From an uncultured Clostridia bacterium (GTDB lineage Bacteria > Bacillota > Clostridia > Christensenellales > UBA1242), in assembly GCA_937992055.1 (NCBI GenBank), contig CALKLQ010000011.1, positions 1-14,088 of the forward strand: 14,088 nt of DNA, read 5' to 3'. The notes below the pieces were generated by a model that made no database searches, had not been told where the DNA came from, and saw nothing but the letters and a program-made list of their open reading frames with translations. The translations under genes were made by a program, and so were the position numbers. Positions 5,942 to 10,968 of this stretch are shown piece after piece; positions within the stretch are counted from its first letter, which is position 1, and every line of letters begins with the position of its first letter.

Positions 5942-5958
5942 TATTGACCTCACTTTTA

Positions 5959-5987
5959 ACTATACATTCAGGATTATTTAAAATCAA
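5959..5987 (-). promoter_or_regulatory. Promoter of the pdaB-like / ssb-like unit
   Basis: On the minus strand -35 TTGATT (5982-5987), a 17-nt spacer and -10 TATAGT (5959-5964). The implied start near 5952 leaves an 11-nt leader before GTG 5941. It looks like a vegetative sigma-A promoter; I see no convincing sigma-G pattern. Confidence 0.5.
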
Positions 5988-6013
5988 ACTTTACAAAAGT
6001 TTTTTATTGAAGA

Positions 6014-6058
6014 TTTAATTCTAAATATGTCGAAATATACTTTAAATTTAGAATTAAA
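6014..6058. promoter_or_regulatory. 13-bp inverted repeat with a 0A-box-like TGTCGAA in the loop
   Basis: TTTAATTCTAAAT (6014-6026) and ATTTAGAATTAAA (6046-6058) pair perfectly. The 19-nt loop holds TGTCGAA (6028-6034), a perfect match to the Spo0A box consensus. It lies 27 bp upstream of the pdaB-like promoter and 69 bp past the minE stop. No T-run follows on either strand, so a plain terminator is unlikely. A weaker hairpin, AAACTTT/AAAGTTT (5986-6002), lies between it and pdaB. Confidence 0.45.
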
Positions 6059-6126
6059 ACACCTGACTATGTACTCATGATTATGTTTATTTAAAAGCAA
6101 GCTCATTTATGACTAAAATATAAAAA

Positions 6127-6363
6127 TTATGGAAGCATACCCAAATTTTTCATTCTTATAGCTTCCGCATACATTTCTATTTTAAACTCACCATCGTCCT
6201 CATAAATTTCAACTTCAACATCTCCAACAAGCTCTGCATAATTAGATAGCAACAATTTTATGTCACTGCTAATTAAAGAACAATATCTTTCAGGATTTTG
6301 ATTTTTATCACCAGCTAAAATTCTTGAAAGTCTGTTTTCTCCCACCTCAATAATTTTTCTCAA
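6127..6363 (-). CDS. minE: Cell division topological specificity factor MinE, N-terminally short
   Basis: MinE stimulates the MinD ATPase and drives Min patterning so that the septum forms at mid-cell. The 78-residue product aligns with E. coli MinE from the MinD-contact segment on: IEVGENRLSRILAGDK matches IAKERLQIIVAERR, and SDIKLLLSNYAELVGDVEVEIYED matches the dimer domain. It lacks the first dozen residues that form the amphipathic membrane-targeting helix. The frame cannot recover them, because a TGA lies in frame six codons upstream (6379-6381). The start is TTG with GGAAGG upstream, 1 nt after the minD stop, so the two are translationally coupled. No minC is seen in the window. Confidence 0.85.
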   Translation of the reverse strand: MRKIIEVGENRLSRILAGDKNQNPERYCSLISSDIKLLLSNYAELVGDVEVEIYEDDGEFKIEMYAEAIRMKNLGMLP

Positions 6364-6364
6364 A

Positions 6365-7156
6365 TCACACCTTCCTTCTCAAATTTCTTTTTAAATTCCC
6401 AAAAAAACCTCGATATTTATTAGTGCAATCAAAAACTTTTTTTGTTCCATTATGCAAATTTTCGGCAAGCAGACTAAATGCTCTACCACCCCTTGCGGTT
6501 ATTGCCAAACCACCTACAGTAGATAGTGTAGATATTTCATCTTCATCCGGAATCACTCCAAGAATTTGAAGCTTTAAAGCTGAAACAATGGATTCAACTG
6601 AAAACATCTCTCCATTTAAAATCAAATCTCCTCTAGCTCTATTAATCACCAAATATTTAGATGTCAACTTATATCCATTTAAAATAGATATGACTTTATC
6701 TGCGTCTCTCAAGCTTGAAATATGCGGCGTGACAACAACTATTGCCTCATTTGCCGCCATAACTGCTCTTTTAAAGCCTTGGTCGATACCAGCGGGACAA
6801 TCTAAAAGAATATAATCAAAGTTATAATCAATACTCTCCACAATCTTCTTTATGGCATCATTCTCAATTTTTAGGCTTTCATCATATCTTATAGATGGAA
6901 GAATGTACAAAAGAGGATATCTTTTATCTTGCAAAAGAGCCTGTTTAACCCTACATCTTCCGCATAACACATCATACAAGTCATATGAAATTTTGTTTTC
7001 AAGTCCTAAAACAACATCAAGATTATTAAGACCCAAGTCAACGTCTAAAATAGCCACACGAAAGCCAAGTGCTGCCAACCTAGCACCTAGATTTGCACAA
7101 ATTGTGGTTTTACCAACTCCACCCTTACCACTTGTAACTACAATTTTTCTTGCCAT
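6365..7156 (-). CDS. minD: Septum site-determining ATPase MinD
   Basis: MinD is a membrane-associated ATPase of the ParA/MinD class that recruits partners and, with MinE, positions the division site. The 263-residue product has the deviant Walker A GKGGVGKTT (10-18, signature Lys11 and Lys16), the Walker A' ILDVDLGLNNLD (36-47), and LLDCPAG as Walker B. Its C-terminus, YRGFFGNLKRNLRRKV, is the expected amphipathic membrane-binding helix. Full family length. No Shine-Dalgarno precedes the ATG, and TATAAT lies 9 nt upstream, suggesting a leaderless mRNA. minE follows directly. A divergent ABC transporter operon starts 145 bp away. Confidence 0.96.
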   Translation of the reverse strand: MARKIVVTSGKGGVGKTTICANLGARLAALGFRVAILDVDLGLNNLDVVLGLENKISYDLYDVLCGRCRVKQALLQDKRYPLLYILPSIRYDESLKIENDAIKKIVESIDYNFDYILLDCPAGIDQGFKRAVMAANEAIVVVTPHISSLRDADKVISILNGYKLTSKYLVINRARGDLILNGEMFSVESIVSALKLQILGVIPDEDEISTLSTVGGLAITARGGRAFSLLAENLHNGTKKVFDCTNKYRGFFGNLKRNLRRKV

Positions 7157-7165
7157 AGCAAAATA

Positions 7166-7195
7166 ATTATAAAATTTATAATAAAATTATGACAA
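7166..7195 (-). promoter_or_regulatory. Promoter of minDE, likely leaderless
   Basis: On the minus strand -35 TTGTCA (7190-7195, five of six consensus), an 18-nt spacer and a perfect -10 TATAAT (7166-7171). Transcription would start within about 3 nt of the minD ATG. Confidence 0.65.
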
Positions 7196-7213
7196 TTATA
7201 TTTTTGTCCAAAT

Positions 7214-7242
7214 TTGACAATCTTTTAAGAATAAAGTAATAA
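7214..7242 (+). promoter_or_regulatory. Possible promoter of the ABC transporter genes
   Basis: Perfect -35 TTGACA (7214-7219), 17 nt, then a weak -10 TAATAA (7237-7242), 59 nt before the ATG. TATAAA at 7268-7273 is an alternative -10 without a good -35. No riboswitch fold is seen in the leader. Confidence 0.3.
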
Positions 7243-7301
7243 CAAATCACAAATAAAACAATACTTTTATAAAATGATATATAGCACATACTGGAGAAAA
7301 A

Positions 7302-8081
7302 ATGGAGAGAATATTAACACTAAATAAAATATGTTTAACATATCACACCCTACAAGGTGAAATCGAGGCAATAAAAGACTTAAGTTTTGATGTCAATAAA
7401 GAGGAATTTATAGCAATAGTTGGACCAAGCGGATGTGGAAAAACCACCATTTTGTCTTTAATTGCACAAATACTAAAGCCCACTAGTGGAGATTTGGTGT
7501 TTGGAGATAATATAAATACTCACATAGGTTATATGTTTCAAAGAGATCATTTATTTGAATGGAGAACTATTTGGAAAAATATAACAATAGGATTGGAACT
7601 TCAAAATCCAAAACAAGTTGATTTACACAAACAACGCATAGAAGATTTATTAAAAAAATATGGCTTATATGATTTCAAGGACAAGTATCCGCGTCAACTT
7701 TCAGGTGGAATGAAGCAACGTGCAGCTTTAATAAGAACCTTGGCAATGGCACCAGACTTGCTTTTATTAGATGAACCATTTTCCGCATTAGATTTTCAAA
7801 CAAGACTAAATGTTTGTGATGATGTAAGCGAAATAATCTCCTCAGAAAAAAAGAGTGCGATTTTAGTTACTCACGACATTTCTGAGGCAATTTCGATGGC
7901 TGACAAGGTTATTGTACTCACACAAAGACCAGCAAAGGTAAAAAAGGTATTTGATATCAACTTAAAACAATATGGTTCACCACTTAAACGTAGAGAATCC
8001 AAAGATTTTCATCCACTCTTTGATGCAATATGGGAGGAACTTCAAACAAATGAAAAAGAAAACACCAAACTACTCAATTGA
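7302..8081 (+). CDS. ABC transporter ATPase, nitrate/sulfonate/taurine importer type
   Basis: The 259-residue cytoplasmic ATPase powers uptake through the adjoining permease. It has Walker A GPSGCGKTT (41-49), Q-loop MFQRDHLFEWRT (Gln80), signature LSGGMKQR (133-140), Walker B LLLLDEP (153-159) and switch His191. The short segment after the Q-loop (LFEWRTIWKNITIGLE) is typical of the SsuB/TauB/NrtD/ThiZ group. GGAG lies 6 nt before the ATG. The permease gene overlaps its last 32 nt. The substrate cannot be told from sequence; sulfonates, taurine, nitrate/cyanate and thiamine precursors are all handled by this group. No substrate-binding protein gene is in the window. Confidence 0.9.
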   Translation: MERILTLNKICLTYHTLQGEIEAIKDLSFDVNKEEFIAIVGPSGCGKTTILSLIAQILKPTSGDLVFGDNINTHIGYMFQRDHLFEWRTIWKNITIGLELQNPKQVDLHKQRIEDLLKKYGLYDFKDKYPRQLSGGMKQRAALIRTLAMAPDLLLLDEPFSALDFQTRLNVCDDVSEIISSEKKSAILVTHDISEAISMADKVIVLTQRPAKVKKVFDINLKQYGSPLKRRESKDFHPLFDAIWEELQTNEKENTKLLN

Positions 8082-8862
8082 ACATAGACTTTTCTTAAAA
8101 TCTATAAGAAGAAAAAAGATATTGATATTAATAAGCCAAATTTCCTTATTCTTAGGAATCCTATTAATTTGGGAGCTTTTGACAGCATTTAAAATTATGG
8201 ACCCATTTTTTATGAGTTCACCCTCAAGAATAGTAAAGACGATTATTGACCTATTTAAAACTGGCGATATATTCACCCACATAGGTATTACAGTTTATGA
8301 AACAATTTTAGGTTTTATTTTAGCAACAGTTCTAGGCACCTTCTTTGCCATACTTTTATGGGCTAGCGATACTTTAAGAAAAATCTTAGATCCATTTATT
8401 GTTGTTTTAAACTCTTTGCCTAAAATAGCTCTTGGTCCAATAATAATCATATGGTTTGGAACAGGCACAAAATCAATAGTCTTTATGTGTATTTTAATAT
8501 GCATTGTAATAACCACATTATCGATGCTCAACTCATTCTTAAATTGTGACAAAGATAAAATTTTGTTAATGAAGTCTATGAAGGCTAACAAATTCCAAAT
8601 TTTGACCAAATTGATTTTACCAAACTCCCTTTCCGAATTTATCTCGGTTTTAAAAATAAACGTAGGTATGAGCTGGGTTGGAACAATAATGGGAGAATAT
8701 TTAGCAAGTAAAGCAGGACTAGGATACTTAATTGTATATGGAGGTCAGGTTTTCAAAATAGATTTAGTTATGGCTAGCACCGTAATATTATGTATTCTTG
8801 CAGGGATAATGTACTTCATAGTCAGCAAAATTGAATCTAGGTTTAAAAAACATTATGATTAA
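8050..8862 (+). CDS. ABC transporter permease, SsuC/TauC/ThiX-like
   Basis: The 270-residue inner-membrane permease has about six hydrophobic helices. Its coupling loop, KSMKANKFQILTKLILPNSL, followed by VGMSWVGTIMGEYLASKAGLGYLI, matches the EAA-loop region of BPD_transp_1 permeases of the SsuC/TauC group. The frame is open further upstream, but that part lies inside the ATPase gene; GGGAGGAA at 8031-8038 and ATG at 8050 give a natural start. It overlaps the ATPase gene by 32 nt and the convergent YkvI-like gene by 20 bp at its 3' end. No terminator separates the two convergent genes. Confidence 0.88.
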   Translation: MKKKTPNYSIEHRLFLKSIRRKKILILISQISLFLGILLIWELLTAFKIMDPFFMSSPSRIVKTIIDLFKTGDIFTHIGITVYETILGFILATVLGTFFAILLWASDTLRKILDPFIVVLNSLPKIALGPIIIIWFGTGTKSIVFMCILICIVITTLSMLNSFLNCDKDKILLMKSMKANKFQILTKLILPNSLSEFISVLKINVGMSWVGTIMGEYLASKAGLGYLIVYGGQVFKIDLVMASTVILCILAGIMYFIVSKIESRFKKHYD

Positions 8863-9880
8863 CTTTTGTTCGTTTAACTAGTTTTGATATAATAATTGTA
8901 GACAAAATTAAAAAGCCTAAACACCCTATTATGGGATAAAGATACTCAATTATCTTATCAAATCCAAACATGGAAAGCACAAGCGCACTAAGACAAGTTA
9001 TTAAAGCGCTTGTCTTTTTTTTCTTTGTAAATTTAAAGACGACGTCATTAAACGACTTAGTAGCAGAAAATAACGTGGTTGCAATAGCACTTACAATAAC
9101 AAAGAAATATAAGACATCAAATGGAAATCCCAACTTTATTGCCATAGCCACAAATGGCATTACCTCATTTATTAAATTACAATTATACTGAAATACAATT
9201 ATTGCCAAACCTATAATAAGACAAAATATGCTTGCGCAAAGTATTGAAATCATATTTATTTGCTTTTTGCTTAACCCATCACCTGCTTTAATCATTATAT
9301 AATAGGAAACTGAAAGACCTTGACAAGCATATATAACTGGAGTAAAAAAAGCTAAAAAGCCATGTGAAACATAAAAAGTGTCTAAAACACCATCACCGCT
9401 TTTTAATTCTGCAATACAGCAAAACACAATCATAACCAAAATCATTGGTACTAAAAGTCCGTTAATAAGCTTTAAAGATTTAAATCCACCAAGCAAAACA
9501 AAATATGCAAATACAGCAGATATTAAAATAATAATATACTTTGCACCTTTAAACAAAAAGGTTTCACCTAACTCTCCTAATCCTGCGAACATTGCAGAAG
9601 AAAAAATTAAAAATATAATCATTAGAATTATATCAAAAAGACCATGTTTTTTCCCAAATAGTTCGCTATTTAATTCACTTACATTATTGTATTGTTTTTT
9701 GCTTCCAAGCGACAAGAATAACTTGAAGATTAAAAAATATATAAAAAACAAAATTGGTAAAAAAAATAAACTATAGATACCAAACTTTGCAAAATATACG
9801 CATATCTCTTTACCCGAACAAAAACCAGCTCCTATTATTGTTCCAAGTAAAAGCATTGAAACTAAGTAAACTTTTTTCAT
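8843..9880 (-). CDS. YkvI-family membrane transporter
   Basis: The 345-residue protein has about ten transmembrane helices and begins with the hallmark GTIIGAGFCSGKEI (13-26), an unwound-helix sodium/substrate motif of the LeuT-fold amino acid transporter superfamily. FKSLKLINGLLVPMILV and YACQGLSVSYYIM also fit YkvI. Family length is about 340-360, so it looks whole. Members are uncharacterised; amino acid or related uptake is inference. The ATG has no Shine-Dalgarno and TATAAT lies 11 nt upstream, giving a very short or absent leader. The stop codon lies inside the convergent permease gene. Confidence 0.85.
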   Translation of the reverse strand: MKKVYLVSMLLLGTIIGAGFCSGKEICVYFAKFGIYSLFFLPILFFIYFLIFKLFLSLGSKKQYNNVSELNSELFGKKHGLFDIILMIIFLIFSSAMFAGLGELGETFLFKGAKYIIILISAVFAYFVLLGGFKSLKLINGLLVPMILVMIVFCCIAELKSGDGVLDTFYVSHGFLAFFTPVIYACQGLSVSYYIMIKAGDGLSKKQINMISILCASIFCLIIGLAIIVFQYNCNLINEVMPFVAMAIKLGFPFDVLYFFVIVSAIATTLFSATKSFNDVVFKFTKKKKTSALITCLSALVLSMFGFDKIIEYLYPIIGCLGFLILSTIIISKLVKRTKVNHNVF

Positions 9881-9891
9881 AATAATATTCT

Positions 9892-9897
9892 ATTATA
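9892..9897 (-). promoter_or_regulatory. -10 box of the YkvI-like gene
   Basis: A perfect TATAAT on the minus strand, 11 nt before the ATG, predicts a leader of about 5 nt. The -35 is weak. Confidence 0.45.
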
Positions 9898-9997
9898 ATA
9901 AAATTAAAAATAGCACTTTAAACTTTTTTAAATTCAAATCTTTGTTAATAAAATTAATTTTATGCTAAATTTTTGTTGTTGCGAACATAATCAACTT

Positions 9998-10040
9998 GAA
10001 ATACTGCAAAATGCTTCGTGATATTTCCTTCTACATAAAA
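9998..10040. repeat. Direct repeat, copy 1, bounding a structured non-coding element
   Basis: Begins GAAATACTGCAAAATG and ends GATATTTCCTTCTACATAAAA after a short gap. Both ends recur in the same order at 10119-10180. GAAATA near one end and TATTTC near the other can pair, so each copy may form a hairpin. Confidence 0.7.
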
Positions 10041-10042
10041 TT

Positions 10043-10104
10043 TGCGTTGTAAATTTGTTCCAAATTTTTTTCGTTTGAAATACTTAGCTTCGCTAAGCAA
10101 CGCA
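10043..10104. other. Non-coding element that can fold as a three-way junction
   Basis: TGCGTTG (10043-10049) pairs with CAACGCA (10098-10104) and encloses two perfect hairpins: AAATTTG-TTC-CAAATTT (10051-10067) and CTTAGC-TTC-GCTAAG (10083-10097). Both inner loops are TTC. It lies between the two direct repeats in the 326-bp gap between the YkvI-like gene and the gene at 10207. No tRNA-type anticodon arm or conserved T loop is present. No gene is seen in this gap. Whether it acts as DNA or RNA is unknown. Confidence 0.55.
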
Positions 10105-10118
10105 TTTTAGTACGGGCG

Positions 10119-10180
10119 GAAATCCTGCAAAATGTCCAAACTGCGTTTGTCCGCTTTGCGATATTTCCTTCTACATAAAA
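10119..10180. repeat. Direct repeat, copy 2, bounding a structured non-coding element
   Basis: Begins GAAATCCTGCAAAATG (15 of 16 like copy 1) and ends GCGATATTTCCTTCTACATAA (in copy 1 preceded by GT), with an extra 19 nt between the two conserved ends. GGAAAT (10118-10123) and ATTTCC can pair across the copy. It lies just before the gene at 10207 and may contain its promoter. Confidence 0.7.
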
Positions 10181-10206
10181 AACGAGGATTTAGACAAAAT
10201 AAATAT

Positions 10207-10809
10207 ATGAATAACAGATTTTTATTCTTTTTAATAGTTATTCTTTTTTCTTCTTGCACCATTGCATGTTGTTTTTCCTATCCCCTATTCAGTGAATTGG
10301 CTTCGCTTACTTCAAGTGAACAAAGCTATATAAATGATTTGCATGAAAGTGAAAATTACAATTATGAAAAAGAGAATTTTAGCGTTCTAGTTCTTGATTG
10401 GTTTGAAGTTGTAAATGACTTTTTCCCAAAATATACTCCAATTAAAGTCATAGATGTCAACACAAAGAAAAGTTATTATGTACAGCGTGGTGGAGGTTAT
10501 AATCATGCAGATGTGGAACCTATTAACAAAGAAAATATGCTTATATTTAAAAGTATATACTCCAATGAATGGAGTTGGGTTCGAAGACCTGTCTGGGTAC
10601 AAATAGGAAATAATTATGTTGCCGCATCTGTTAATGGCATGCCTCATGGGTTTAGTTTAATAACTGATAATGGAATGGATGGACATACCTGCATACATTT
10701 TTTAAATAGCAAAACTCATGGAACAAAAGTTGTTGACGCAGCTCATCAGAATTGTGTTCAACAAGCAAAACAACGTGAAAATGAGCTCAAACAAATGCTT
10801 TATAAATAA
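10207..10809 (+). CDS. Secreted protein with an L,D-transpeptidase-like HxCI motif
   Basis: The 200-residue product begins with a clear signal peptide (hydrophobic 4-20; cysteines at 17, 21 and 22, but no textbook lipobox). The mature part is a compact beta-rich region: YTPIKVIDVNTKKSYYVQRG (76-95), WSWVRRPVWVQIG (122-134), AASVNGMPHG (139-148) and GHTCIHFLNSKTHG (159-172). The last segment recalls the YkuD L,D-transpeptidase motif SHGCIRL: an upstream HG (147-148), then His160, Cys162 and Ile163. Spacing is shorter and the Gly before the Cys is Thr, so homology is not proven. The open frame extends to 10132, but those codons fall in the repeat, and ATG 10207 gives a proper signal peptide. 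No strong Shine-Dalgarno is seen at ATG 10207. A cell-wall role is inference. Confidence 0.7.
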   Translation: MNNRFLFFLIVILFSSCTIACCFSYPLFSELASLTSSEQSYINDLHESENYNYEKENFSVLVLDWFEVVNDFFPKYTPIKVIDVNTKKSYYVQRGGGYNHADVEPINKENMLIFKSIYSNEWSWVRRPVWVQIGNNYVAASVNGMPHGFSLITDNGMDGHTCIHFLNSKTHGTKVVDAAHQNCVQQAKQRENELKQMLYK

Positions 10810-10921
10810 TATTAAATTTAAATCTTTAATAAATTAAAAAAAAATAATGAATATTTTTATTAAAATTGCGCAAAGTAATATAGTAAAGTTTAATTCAATA
10901 GGAATTACTTTACTTAAAAAC

Positions 10922-10952
10922 AAGACAGGAAACACCTGTCTTATTTTTATTA
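10922..10952. terminator. Bidirectional terminator between convergent genes
   Basis: AAGACAGG/CCTGTCTT is a perfect 8-bp stem with a 5-nt loop, followed by ATTTTTATT on the plus strand and GTTTTTAAG on the minus strand. It sits between the gene ending at 10809 and the Res gene ending at 10969, and can serve both. Confidence 0.85.
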
Positions 10953-10968
10953 TAGTCTGAGCATAACT

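Noticed and set aside
7196..7301. Riboswitch (for example TPP) before the ABC genes, given the ThiZ-like ATPase
   Set aside because: No conserved riboswitch core was found in the short AT-rich leader.
10132..10206. Upstream extension of the secreted protein (25 extra residues)
   Set aside because: These codons lie within repeat copy 2; starting there would bury the signal peptide behind a charged stretch.
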